The notes: a model not told the origin generated them from the letters alone. Counted from the first letter of the stretch, positions 42,236 to 51,886 are shown. The stretch: 64,000 bases of DNA from Euglena gracilis (GCA_039621445.1 CP154956.1:2951873-3015872), one strand, 5' to 3'. A program made the numbers and translations.

Positions 42236-42686
42236 GCGCAATAGTTTTACCTTGCGATTAAGCGCAAGATAAAACTATTGCGCTAAAGTGCAAGGTAAAA
42301 CAGAAGCCACCTGAGCTCATGGGAGTCCCTTTGATGTGTTGCGGTGTGTTGGAGGCCCCTCTCTGAACGGCCAGTGTGCGTGCTTGGTGAGGAAATACGT
42401 TGCGCCGAAGCGCAAAACATCATACAAAAAAATGAGAAGTGCAAACAGGCGGCTGGCGTGTAATCTGAGTGAACAAGCAGTACATTATGTAGGTATTTTT
42501 TTTCCATTGCGCTTCGGCACAATGTATTTCCTCACCAAGCCCGCACACTGGCCGTTCAGAGAGGGGCGCCCAACACACCGTAACACATCAGAGGGACTCC
42601 CATAAGCTCAGGTGGCTTCTGTTTTACCCTGCTCTTAAGCACAATGTAAATACATTGCGCTTAAGCACAAGGTAAAACTATTGCGC
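42236..42686. mobile_element. foldback element with 180 bp arms
   Basis: The left arm (42,236-42,415) is the reverse complement of the right arm (42,507-42,686) at roughly 85-90 per cent, for example GCCACCTGAGCTCATGGGAG against CTCCCATAAGCTCAGGTGGC. The loop is about 91 bases. Arm ends carry TTGCGC/GCGCAA words. Transcribed, it would give a long double-stranded RNA hairpin. No coding capacity. Confidence 0.93.
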
Positions 42687-43045
42687 TTAAGCGCAATGCC
42701 TTTTCAAAAGAGCAAATGTATTTGAATGTGTTCGTGCTGTTTGAGAAGGTGGGCAATAGAGGAGAATGATGAGGAGGGTTTGATCGCTACGATTGTGGGC
42801 GGCAGGCTTTGGAGCCTGAATGACCTTGCACTCAGTGCACAAAGTATTTTTTGGGGGACGTCGACAGAAAGACCTTTTTCGGCTGGACAGTGCCCTCCAT
42901 CTGCCCAATGGCATGTGGCTGTCTGGTGGGTTGCAATTACCGAAAAAGGTGTGTCAGCACGTCTTCCCTTCTCCGCTGTTGTTGATGGACCCTTTCTATT
43001 TCTCAATTTCATTCGCTCATCCTCAAAGTTGTGTGCTTCAAATCC

Positions 43046-43437
43046 TTATAAACCCCCCGGGGTTAAATGGATCCGGTTTGGTTGGTCGGCCGAAGGGGGG
43101 GGGTTTATAGGTGGGGGGATTTATAGGATCCGGAATTGTTGGTGAAAATCCGACCCCCCAAAATGACCCCGAAACCCCCCCAAATTGGCAATTTTAGGCA
43201 AATTTGGTCAAAAATGGCATTTTTTTGATGATGGTTGGTCTCAAAAAAAATTGCCAAAAATTAGTTTTTTTTTGGTGGTTTGGGGCTGGAAAAATCATCC
43301 CTGGCGGTTTCCATTTTTATTCCCCAGGGGGGGGGGGGTTATAGGATCCGGTTTGGTTGGTCGGCCCGAGGGGGGGGTTTATAAGTGGGGGTTTATCAGT
43401 AGGGGGGGGGGGGGTTATAAGTGGGGGGTGGGGTTTA
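43046..43437 (+). repeat. repeat B, copy 1
   Basis: It starts TTATAAACCCCCCGGGG and ends GGGGTTATAAGTGG...GGGTTTA. Inside are two GGATCCGGTTTGGTTGGTCG words, GGAATTGTTGGTGAAAATCC and GATGATGGTTGGTCTC. It is nearly identical to 44,801-45,189, with an inverted third copy at 25.4 kb. Confidence 0.93.
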
Positions 43438-43545
43438 GGCTTCCGTCCCCCTGTCCTACATTTTTGTGCTCTATCCCCTCTGGTGTTCATACTCTACCAA
43501 GGCCGTTCTCTCCCTCCATTGTGAGATAAGTTTCAAGCAGTTATA

Positions 43546-43815
43546 TTGCGCTTCGGCGCAACACCCACACCAATGTGAAGTTTTAAAAATTGTATTTCTA
43601 TTGTGCTTCGGCTCAAGGTAACTCTTAAATTTCCATTTTTCATAAGCCTCCCCATTGCGCTTTGGCGCAATGGAAACACACGTTGACACAAATGTTTTAT
43701 CATTGCCCAAGTACGGCAATAGTCACCCACATGTTGAATTACAAAAAAGTAAAAAATTTGCGCCAAAGCGCAAAGCATTTTTTCTTAATGAAAAAAATTT
43801 GCGTCAAAACGCAAA
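43546..43815. repeat. cluster of five GCGC stem-loops
   Basis: TTGCGCTTCGGCGCAA (43,546), TTGTGCTTCGGCTCAA, TTGCGCTTTGGCGCAA, TTGCGCCAAAGCGCAA and TTGCGTCAAAACGCAA occur in 270 bases, in both loop orientations. The first would form a six-pair stem closed by a C(UUCG)G loop in RNA. The same words sit in the arms of the 42.2 kb foldback. Confidence 0.85.
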
Positions 43816-44399
43816 TGCGCAATGGAGTCCCCTCCTTTTGTCACCCACCGTTTTGTGTTCATGCACACTGGGACCCGGGAGCGCTGTGCCCGTAGACCGT
43901 AGTTCCAAGTCGTTGCTTTCGCCCCCAGGCCCTGGGGTGCAGGGAGATGCTATTTTCAGACTGTCCTGAGCCTCAGGCTTCGGTGTTCGAAAGCAGAAAA
44001 TTTTTTTGGCATTGCATGTCGACGCAAATTTACAGTCACTTCCAAAAGGTGCGAGTTAAGCCGCCTAAGATGGGTTTCGGGCCCAAAACGGGCGCTGGGG
44101 GGTCGAAAAACGCTCATTTTGGGCTCAAAATTTGGTTTTCCAGGTCCGGGAGGCCAAAAACATCGTTTTGGACAAAATTTTTTCGATTTTTTTTTCGACT
44201 TTGTTGACCCGGGTTTGACCCAAATTCCATGGGTTCTGGGCCCAAACGGGCGCAGGGGGGGGGTCGAAAAAACATTTATATTGGGCTTGAAAACAGGTTT
44301 TCCGGGTTTGGGAGGCCAAAAAACATCGCTTTGGACAAATTTTTTCCGATTTTTTTTCGACTTTTTTGACCTGGTTCTGGCCCGAAGTCCATGCGGAAA

Positions 44400-44769
44400 A
44401 TCCGCGAAGAAATGCGTTCGGTGTTAGGAATTACCCGGGTGCATCATCTTGAATACCACCAAGGGCCAACGGGTTACTCAGAAAGACTTCAAAGGCACCA
44501 TCGCAATCGCGAACAAGATGAAACCCCAATTTGACGGGGATCCAACCACATGGAGACAATTTTTTTGGGACTAGAAGGACTATTGGGCACTCAAGGGACG
44601 CAGAATTCATCAATTGCCTCCCAAAGGAAGAGAAAGAACGCGGAAGGCAATTGGTGATACGTAATCACGTATCATTTGATGATTTTGTCTCCCATGGTCA
44701 TCAGGCTGTGCACACACAAAGCCGTCAGATTGTGATAGATGCAGGTTTTGCAGATATCCGACAGAAATG
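44400..44769 (+). pseudogene. retroelement gag-like remnant
   Basis: One frame reads TKGQRVTQKDFKGTIAIANK then MKPQFDGDPTTWRQFFWD to a TAG. After a shift another reads EFINCLPKEEKERGRQLVIR then NHVSFDDFVSHGHQAVHTQS to a TGA at 44,768. A charged stretch followed by F.GDP..W..FFWD resembles the capsid region of gag proteins, but that is a weak likeness. Frames are broken, so it is inactive. It lies between the two direct copies of repeat B. Confidence 0.45.
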
Positions 44770-44800
44770 AGATCGAGCCTGGTAACCCCCCTCCCCCCAC

Positions 44801-45189
44801 TTATAAACCCCCCGGGGTTAAATGGATCCGGTTTGGTTGGTCGGCCGAAGGGGGGGGGGTTTATAGGTGGGGGGGTTCATAGGATCCGGAATTGTTGGTG
44901 AAAATCCGACCCCCCAAAATAACCCCGAAACCCCCCCAAATTGGCAATTTTAGGCAAATTTGGTCAAAAATGGTATTTTTTTGATGATGGTCGGTCTCAA
45001 AAAAATTGCCAAAAAAATTAGTTTTTTGGTGGTTTGGGGCTGGAAAAATCATCCCCGGCGGTTTCCATTTTTCTTCCCCAGGGGGGGGGGGTTTATAGGA
45101 TCCGGTTTGGTTGGTCGGCCCGAGGGGGGGGGGTTTATAAGTGGGGGTTTATCAGTGGGGGGGGGGTTATAAGTGGGGGGTGGGGTTTA
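44801..45189 (+). repeat. repeat B, copy 2
   Basis: Direct copy of 43,046-43,437 with few differences, same TTATAA start and GGGGTTTA end, 1.36 kb apart. Confidence 0.93.
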
Positions 45190-45204
45190 CACATCCCCCT
45201 CCCA

Positions 45205-45905
45205 GGGCTATGCCCGATTTCCAACCCGGACCAGGTTTTCCCATGTCCGTTCAGGATATCAGATGCAGTCCCGATCAGGTTCTGCTTTCCAAAACACATG
45301 ACGTCCTTTGTACGCAGTGGCGCAATCCAAAAAAAGCCAGAAAATGCGCAAAAGGTTACCCGCATATGCGGTTGGGTTACCTATTAGCCGTTTTGGCTTA
45401 CGGGTGCAAAAAAAACCTACTGTGGAAAATGGGGCTGGCAGTTTTCCTGTCAAAGGATCCCATCCCCCTGGTTTGGTTGTGCCGAAGGCACGCCGGGTTG
45501 ATCAAGTGCATTCGCTGAAAACCCATGGAGAGAATTGTGGAAGGGGGGCAAGCTCCTGTTCTGGCCACATCCGGACAGGGTGCCTGGGCCGAACCAGGTG
45601 ACAAAAGCCTACTTGCAAAACCGACTGCTGGCGACAGCTTTCGGGATGGGGGGGAAAGTAGAGGGGAGAGGGGGCTGGCTCAGGCCTTACAGAATTTTTG
45701 CTGTCCAGCCTTATGGGCCTTATTGTGTACGTCTGATTCCCTGTTTTCCCAAAAGCCTTTCGCTTTCGCCTTGGTGCGGACCTACTTCCGTCAGGAAAAT
45801 CAGAGTAACAAAAACCCTTTCCCCAATTCCCGAAGCAAAGCACAGGGAGAAGAGGGGTTTACAGATTATAATAAGTCCGAGGAAGAACAGATAAAAATAA
45901 GAATA
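45205..45905 (+). pseudogene. coding remnants in several frames
   Basis: Protein-like stretches shift frame: VQDIRCSPDQVLLSKTHDVL then LGYLLAVLAYGCKKNLLWKM (from 45,240); LLFWPHPDRVPGPNQVTKAY then LQNRLLATAFGMGGK (from 45,560); and FAVQPYGPYCVRLIPCFP. Without splice sites between them this looks like a decayed element gene, perhaps from the same element as 44,400-44,769. No family is recognised. Confidence 0.4.
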
Positions 45906-45928
45906 TAACAGAATAAGAATACCACCTC

Positions 45929-45931
<3 letters not shown>

Positions 45932-46013
<82 letters not shown>
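45932..46013. repeat. (GA)n microsatellite
   Basis: About 80 bases of uninterrupted GA. The Ser-Leu frame on minus is an artefact. Confidence 0.98.
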
Positions 46014-46016
<3 letters not shown>

Positions 46017-46027
46017 AGCTTTATTTT

Positions 46028-46275
46028 TTAGGCGCGGCTCGGCATGGCTCGGCTCGGCACGGCTCGGCACGGCTGGTACACCTCGGCACGGCTCGGCATG
46101 GCTTGGCACGGCTCGGCTTGGCTCGGCACAGCTGGGCACGGCTCGGCACGGCTTGGCACGGCTCGAAACGGCTCGGCACGCCTCAGAACAGCTCCGCACG
46201 GCTCGGCACGGCTCCTCGCAGCTCGGCACGGCTCGGCACAGCTCGGCACGGTTCGGCACGGCTCGGCACGGGTCA
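46028..46275. repeat. CTCGGCACGG 10 bp tandem array
   Basis: About 24 units of CTCGGCACGG with single-base variants. The Arg/Ala/Glu/Pro/Cys frames on both strands (up to 194 residues) come from the unit. Confidence 0.96.
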
Positions 46276-46476
46276 CGCGTGTCTCGCGCGTGCCGTGCCC
46301 GCACATCGCCCGTGTGGGCGTGTCGCCTGTGTCGGCGTGCTGTTCTTTGCCGTCGGGACGGGTCACCGCGAGCGGTTGCACCCGCCTGTCACTTGAGCGG
46401 GTTTACTTCGGTTTCTGTTGGCCTAACCTAGAGGGGTGTGGGTCCTTTTCTACTTTGTGTGTGTGTGTGTGTGTAG

Positions 46477-46551
46477 GAGAATGTGCTACCATTTCCTCTT
46501 CCGAGGGGTCTCACCAGGCGGGTGCACTGGATGCAGATAGGGCCAACAAGG
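46477..46551 (+). CDS. candidate exon
   Basis: After a (GT)n tract ending GTGTAG the frame reads ECATISSSEGSHQAGALDAD then RANKG, ending at G|GTCCCATCC. The composition is natural. The donor is of the unusual GTCCC type also inferred at 4,664, 52,050 and 55,254. Phase fits the exon at 46,630 in the frame FSVSTASLVVWPLGVTRHAL. Confidence 0.42.
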
Positions 46552-46629
46552 GTCCCATCCTCGGCTTGGCGCACTCTCTCCCATCCATCCATCCATGTCC
46601 ACCGCCGCCACTGCGGTGGCTGCTTGCAG

Positions 46630-46738
46630 GCTTCTCGGTCTCAACGGCGTCTCTTGTGGTGTGGCCGTTGGGGGTAACTCGTCATGCCCTCTCTTTGTTG
46701 CGGCCACAGAAAGCTGCTCAGCCACAAAGGCCATCAGG
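46630..46738 (+). CDS. candidate exon, two plausible frames
   Basis: GGCTGCTTGCAG precedes it and CATCAGG|GTTGAG follows. One frame, in phase with 46,551, reads FSVSTASLVVWPLGVTRHAL. The other, open far beyond (to 46,990), reads LLGLNGVSCGVAVGGNSSCP then LFVAATESCSATKAIR, with five Cys and an NSS site as in a secreted domain. I cannot decide; the Cys-rich frame looks more like protein. Confidence 0.42.
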
Positions 46739-46924
46739 GTTGAGGATATTCGTTGCCAAATGTCTGCAGCCATGTGTTGCCTTGCCCATCCTTATCTGTC
46801 ACCGAGCGCTTGCTTCACCAGGCGGCCGAGGAGACCGGACCCCAATGGGCCCAAGCCTGACCATGGATGGAAGGATTGTGGGCTGAACAACCATCCTGCG
46901 GCTTCACAAACAGGTTGTTTTTTT

Positions 46925-47140
46925 GTACCCCCCCCCCCCAGTCGTACGACCACCCCTCATTTACGACCACCCCCCGGTCACAGGTTGTAGGTCATGGGGT
47001 GTTATGACCCCCCCCCCCGGTCACAGGTTGCAGGTTGCGAAAAATTTAACACCACCTTACCTACGACCGCCCCCTCATTTATGACCACCCCCCCCCCCAG
47101 TCACAGGTTGCAGGAACCCGGTCGTACGACAAGGGGGGGG
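46925..47140. repeat. GTCGTACGACC / GGTCACAGGTTGCAGG repeats
   Basis: TCGTACGACCACCCCTCATTTACGACC and CCCCGGTCACAGGTTG(C/T)AGG units are each repeated two to four times. They resemble the GTCGTTATAAAT units at 12.2 kb. Confidence 0.78.
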
Positions 47141-47164
47141 GCGGGTAATCTTCTTGTGCTCCAT

Positions 47165-47490
47165 TGCTGCCATGTTCTTCAATGCAATATTCTTGTCCCA
47201 AGACATATCTTTTCGGAAGGGGTGGAACACAACGAGGTCAACTGCTAGCGGCCCCACCGGGTCAACCCCTTGCAGGGCAACATCCGCTGGGCGCATCCCG
47301 CCAATGGCCACCTCTGTCCAGGCGTGTACTCCATGATCTCTGAGGACCATAGCCAGCGCGTCCCGCACAGTGTTGCGTCATTGCACGAGTTTGTTCTTTT
47401 TGCAGCATAGCAGGTGGTCCCCAAAGGGATCCATGGAGTCTCCACACAGTGGGCAAGGAGCACTAGGCGAGCCCGGGAGGACCTTGGCAC
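47165..47490 (-). pseudogene. C-terminal zinc-finger-like module of a non-LTR-type reverse transcriptase, inverted
   Basis: On minus: SAPCPLCGDSMDPFGDHLLC then CKKNKL, followed after a frameshift by VRDALAMVLRDHGVHAWTEV then IGGMRPADVALQGVDPVGPL. The CPLCG...DPFGDH..CC pattern followed by a DAL...GG.RPADV module is the usual C-terminus of this reverse-transcriptase family. It should follow the polymerase, but here it precedes it on the opposite strand, ending a few bases before the plus-strand polymerase begins. Confidence 0.8.
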
Positions 47491-47494
47491 CAAG

Positions 47495-48815
47495 CCACCA
47501 CCGGCCCATTGCAGTGGGAAACACCGTCCGTCGCTTTTTGGGCAAGTTCGCGATTACCTCACCGTGTGTCAAGCAACAGGCATCAGAGCTGCACCCCCAT
47601 CAATGCGGAGTCGCCACAGAGGGGGCTTGTGAGACAGTAGCCCAAGGGGTGCAATCCTTTGTGGAACGTGGCCAAGGAGATGCATGGGCTATCCTTCAAG
47701 TGGACCTACAGAATGTGTTCAATGCAATTGACCGGCAAGCCCTGTCAAAAGCAGTCCACAATCGGGCCCCAGAGCTTGAGGCATGGGCACGTTTGCCTGA
47801 CGCACATCATTCCGCCCTCGACAACCACGGACACCGAATGACCAGTGAGCAAGGAGTGCAACAGGAGACCCTTTGGGTCCCCTCTTCTGTGCATTGGTGT
47901 GGCAAGATGTGGTACTAGCGCTGCTCAAAGATTTAAAGATTTGAAGATGAACGTCTGGTACCTGGATGATGGTCACCTCGTGGGTTTCATGCAGCAGCAT
48001 TGGCAACAATCAGCCTGAGTTCTGCGCTTCTTGGCATGCACCTCAACTTCCGAAAATGCCTATGGGGTCCTGCACAGACACCGACATCAGATGGAAACCA
48101 TTTCTATTGTTGCGATCAATTCCCCGAGTACCATGGATGCCAGACCACGGGCTGCGGGTCCTCGGCTTCCCAGTGGAACACCCACTTTCCACATTGTTCC
48201 ACAAAGCCGAGATGAGAAGGGTGGTTGGTGGATAAGCTTGAAGAGGCATCTTATGTCCTCAATCATCCGGAAGACGTGGGATGGCATAATGTGGCCAGCC
48301 GGCATCGACGCACAGACGCATTGACGCACAATGGACACTAATTTAACCCCACAGTGTCCACTCCCCCTTCGCATGGCAGGACTTTGGGTGAAGGATCCCC
48401 TCGTTCTGCAAGCACCAGCCAAAATGGCAGGTATTCTATGTGCACAACAACGGTAACAGCTGTTGAGGTTTCCACCCAAGGACTGTGCCTTGCCCCTGAT
48501 TTCAAGATGGTGAGGTGGCTGTGGATCTGTGTGGCACATTTGGCCCTCAGTTTGAGCCACTGCAAAAGTGAATTGGGAAGAATCAACCATCGAACACAGA
48601 AGAAGCAGCAGTGGTGGACAGACAAAGTGCACCAAGCAAGGAAAGAAGCTTTGAAGAACATCTTGCCACAACGAGACAAATGCTGCCTCCGGTTGCAATC
48701 GATGCCTCACACAACCGACCGGCTCCAAACGGTACCAACCAAAGGTATGGGAACCAAAATCCCAGCAACAAAGTACCGCCTCCTCTTCCGGATGTTCAGA
48801 CTGCCACTGGTTTTT
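47495..48815 (+). pseudogene. non-LTR-type reverse transcriptase, frameshifted
   Basis: The order of motifs is RPIAVGNTVRRFLGK; AWAILQVDLQNVFNAIDR (catalytic-Asp strand); GVQQ with GDPLGPLFC in the next frame; NVWYLDDGHLVG, the YxDD box (47,959-47,970); GLRVLGFPVEHP; LPLRMAGLWVKDPL; and a C-terminal region ending KYRLLFRMFRLPLVF near 48,815. Frameshifts near 47,859 and at least two later points, plus stops, make it inactive. The N-terminus (any endonuclease) is missing. The C-terminal module lies inverted just upstream. Confidence 0.9.
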
Positions 48816-48839
48816 TTAAAAAAAATACAAATAATACCC

Positions 48840-49260
48840 ATTATGGGGGAAGGGGGTAGAGGGGGGAGGGGCGAGCGGCCGCGCGGGCGGCTGTGCGAGG
48901 GGTCGGGGGGAAGGGTCCGAGGGCGGCTGTGCGGGCGGCAAGTGTCCCAAAATCGGTGATTTTCAGGTCCAAAAAGTGGACATTTTTTTTTCCATTTCTG
49001 GGCCATTTTTAATCAAAAAATGCTTTTTGGGCTGCGCACAGGGCGCGCGGCCCCCAAATTTGCCATTTTATGTCTGAAAATGGTCATTTTTGCCATTTTT
49101 GGGCCTCAAAAAAGTCGCGATTGTTTTTGTGGGTTTTTTTTTTCCTTGGGGAAGCTAGGCACAGAGAGGGGGGGGTTAGAGGGGGGGGGGCGAGCGGCCA
49201 CGCAGGGGCCGCGCGGGAGAGAGGAGGGAGGGGGGGGGTCCCGGACCTAGCTCCCAGTGC
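48840..49260. repeat. GC-rich duplicated tract with T-rich spacer
   Basis: GGGGCGAGCGGCCGCGCGGGCGG (48,865) and GGGGGGCGAGCGGCCACGCAGGGGCCGCG (49,186) are two copies of one motif, separated by CCATTTTTGGGCC-type spacer. No gene is seen. 49,260-49,445 is unremarkable. Confidence 0.65.
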
Positions 49261-49448
49261 ACCGGCCAAGCACACCAAATCACGATAACAGAGCAACAAA
49301 GCAGTCAAAACCCGTGCGGCAGTCCTGTCGTTTGCGCATTTGCGGTAGGGGGGGGGCGTGTGATGTGAGGGGCTTGACTTCCCTCATTCGTGACTGAAAG
49401 CACGTTGAAAACATCTGTGGAGGGGCAGGCTGTCCCTTAGGATTTTAC

Positions 49449-49636
49449 CCCCATTCACATTCTGAAATGTTGCAAAACATTTCGAGTGCCTGGCCTGCGT
49501 AGGATCGATTGCAAATTGAAACCGCATCTGGGGGCTCCGGCTTCATGAGTCGGTAAAAACGGTTCACACAACAAGGGGTATTTTGGATCCCCCTTCGGGC
49601 ATGGGGGCACTCAGAATTACATGTACTCGTGCTCAC
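49449..49636 (-). CDS. Cys-rich extracellular-type exon, minus strand
   Basis: The frame reads TCNSECPHARRGIQNTPCCV, then NRFYRLMKPEPPDAVSICNR, then SYAGQALEMFCNISECEWG, and meets GG|GTAAAA, a good donor, at 49,448. Seven or more Cys and two N-glycosylation sites (NRS, NIS) fit a secreted or receptor ectodomain. It is the only convincing intact minus-strand exon of this kind. Its plus-strand neighbours show it is not part of the receptor gene that starts at 51.67 kb. Confidence 0.58.
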
Positions 49637-49652
49637 CTTTGGGCTTTCTTAG

Positions 49653-49843
49653 CCCAATGCTGCCCGAGTCCTTGGCCGTTGTGGTTCACAATGCTTTGCC
49701 CCCTTCTCAACCAGTGCCCCATTTTTTGGCAGGGTTGGGGACCTCCTTTGAGCCTCAAGGTCCAGCGGCCAACCCTGCCCTTTTTGGGGACACTTTCACC
49801 AAAATCCCGAAGGCCAGGGACGGTCAGGAAAAGAGTGCAAAGG
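49653..49843 (+). CDS. exon, unknown product
   Basis: GGGCTTTCTTAG precedes PMLPESLAVVVHNALPPSQP, then VPHFLAGLGTSFEPQGPAAN, then PALFGDTFTKIPKARDGQEK, ending at AAGG|GTAGTT. The frame is open for 63 codons and well balanced. No family is recognised. A second possible exon at 49,900-49,990 (CVIKNLDEWFAAFTKVTVDV) lies just after. Confidence 0.5.
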
Positions 49844-50052
49844 GTAGTTTGGGCCTTTGCGGGATTTTCAAAAAAAACTTTGGACACCAAAAATTGCGTG
49901 ATCAAAAATTTGGACGAGTGGTTTGCGGCCTTCACAAAGGTTACGGTAGATGTGGTGTATCTCTTTGATACTCCGCGGGAAAACGATAGGACAGCTGCAC
50001 TGTGTGTGGTTTCCCTGTGTGACGTTTTGTCACGAGTATCACCACCTCTCAT

Positions 50053-50391
50053 GTGCGGGCCTTGTTATCCCGGTGTGGCGTGTGTTATCCCCTTGCGAGG
50101 GTGCCGTCTTGTGTCCTCCCCGTAATGTGTTTCCTTACCGGCAATACGTTTTGCCTTGTTATCGTAGCGGCTGTGGCAACCTATATGCCTAGCAACACGC
50201 CCCACCAAAAGTCAGAAACTCCACTGCCCATACCGCCATTAATCTGTGATTTCTTTGCTGTCAGCAATTGTGCCCCTTATCCCTCACAACCTATGGCTCT
50301 ATTTCCTGTTCTGGCTTACATTGGCATACTTTTCAGGCCAAAATACATTTTATTCCGGATGCCGGGGTTTGGACAGAACTGGCGTCCCTAA
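50053..50391 (+). CDS. hydrophobic ORF, low support
   Basis: 112 codons are open, with two hydrophobic runs (GNTFCLVIVAAVATYMP and PMALFPVLAYIGILFRP). No clear splice sites and no family. It may be chance in T-rich DNA. Confidence 0.25.
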   Translation: MRALLSRCGVCYPLARVPSCVLPVMCFLTGNTFCLVIVAAVATYMPSNTPHQKSETPLPIPPLICDFFAVSNCAPYPSQPMALFPVLAYIGILFRPKYILFRMPGFGQNWRP

Positions 50392-50991
50392 CCCCTTTCT
50401 CACATACAGAACCGGCGTTCCCAAAACCTGTGGGGGGGACGCTGGTTCTGTCGTGAACCCAGCGTCCCAAACGCTGGTTTAATCAAAGTTTGGTTAATCG
50501 CTTGTGACCCAATTAATCACACTTTTGTGGGGGAGATCAGTAATCGCAATTAATCGATGTTTGGTTGATCGCTTGCCAAGGGGCTAGGTGCTTTTCGACC
50601 CCCCGGCGCCACATTTTTGGCCGGAAACCCATCAATCTTGGGTCAAAAACAGGTCAAAAAAAGTCGAAATAAAATCGAAATAAATTTTGCCCGAAACGAT
50701 GCCTTTTGGGCCAAATTTTGGGCCAAAATGGCTGGGCAGTTCAGTTCCTGGGGATACTCACCCACCCAGGTTGGCACAAAAAACCCTGGTGGGGTGGTTT
50801 GCAAAAAAAAGCCGCAAAAACTCAATTTCATACTCCCTCCCCTGCTTCATTCTTGAACTATTCTGCGGAACACCATCCCATTGGGATTAAGAAAAGAAAA
50901 GAAAAATCTTCCTCAGGCCGGTTTCTTCATTCATGACAGAACTGGCGTTCTCACCCAAAACACGTAAGTTGTTTATATATTGAGAACTGTA

Positions 50992-51082
50992 TCCCAGACG
51001 CCGGTTCGGGCGTGAACCCGGTGCCTGGGATGCCGGTTCGGGCGTGAGGCACCGGGTTCACACCCCGAACCGCCGTCTGGGA
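50992..51082. repeat. GC-rich foldback with 34-35 bp arms
   Basis: TCCCAGACGCCGGTTCGGGC...GGTGCCT pairs with AGGCACC...GAACCGCCGTCTGGGA around GGGATGCCGGTTCGGGCGTG. Related ACAGAACCGGCGTTC words lie at 50,405-50,470 and 50,936. 51,236-51,300 is an AATTAATAAAT microsatellite. Confidence 0.88.
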
Positions 51083-51658
51083 CACGCCGGACATGGGAGC
51101 AAAAAGGCCAGCATTTGATGGGGCTGCAAAGCTTCCAAAAGGGCCCGTTTCAGATACAAATTCAACCTCCAAAATGGGGGTACCCCAAATCTGGGATCCA
51201 TGTTTCCTGAGCCCCCCCCCCCATTCACCCTACCCTAATAATTAATAAATAATTAATAAATAATTAATAAATAATTAATAATAATAAATAATTAATGCAA
51301 TTAATGAAATAAATTGACATGATTTTTGAAACTCGTTTGACAGCATTATTTGAACTTTTGCTCCATGCGGAACCTGCTTTTGAAACCTCGATGTTTCAAA
51401 AGGTTTGTAAATCTGAAGTTTTGCGAACCATCGTGACGTTACGTTCCAAATGACCTCCAGCCCATAAATTTGCTTTTGAACTATAGGGATTCCTTTTCAG
51501 GTGAGAATTCTGTTCAAATCAAGTGATTTTCTTTGATCTGGCTTGGCTTGGCCTTGTTTAGAGTGACAAAGAGGTGAGAAGAGGTGGAGGTGCAACATAG
51601 AAATATATGTTCACATCAATCTCATCAAGATACAGTATTCTTTGCTTGTTCCCCCCAG

Positions 51659-51762
51659 ATCACATCATATGCGGCTGAGTGTCGTGTTCGTCATCACACT
51701 GGCCATCTCCGTGATTGTAAGCTCCACAGCGACCTGGGGGCTGACCTACAGCACCTCCTATG
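51659..51762 (+). CDS. receptor-cyclase family gene, exon 1 (signal-anchor)
   Basis: After GTTCCCCCCAG the frame starts ATG at 51,669 and reads MRLSVVFVITLAISVIVSST then ATWGLTYSTSYG, ending TATG|GTGAAC. It is a short basic start and one membrane span, followed by the beginning of an ectodomain. It is the close relative of the exon at 39.25 kb. The ATG is chosen because Met-Arg-Leu is conserved in both copies. It joins in phase to 51,887. Confidence 0.75.
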
Positions 51763-51886
51763 GTGAACCAGACCTTTTCAAGTTAAAGCACATTGCTTTC
51801 TGGGTGAGGTGAATTGGCTTTCTGACGGGATTCCCTGCGTGCTCCACTGGCTCATTGGCCCCAGCCTTCCTGGCTCCAACGTTGAG

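Noticed and set aside
43546-43815. CRISPR-like repeats
   Set aside because: The GCGC stems are diverged, irregularly spaced and of both loop orientations, and the context is eukaryotic.
43046-45189. Complete LTR retrotransposon
   Set aside because: The direct repeats lack TG...CA ends and a third copy stands alone and inverted. No pol or primer-binding site was seen.
45720-46431. 194-residue and similar Arg/Ala/Glu/Pro frames
   Set aside because: Translation of the GA microsatellite and the CTCGGCACGG array.
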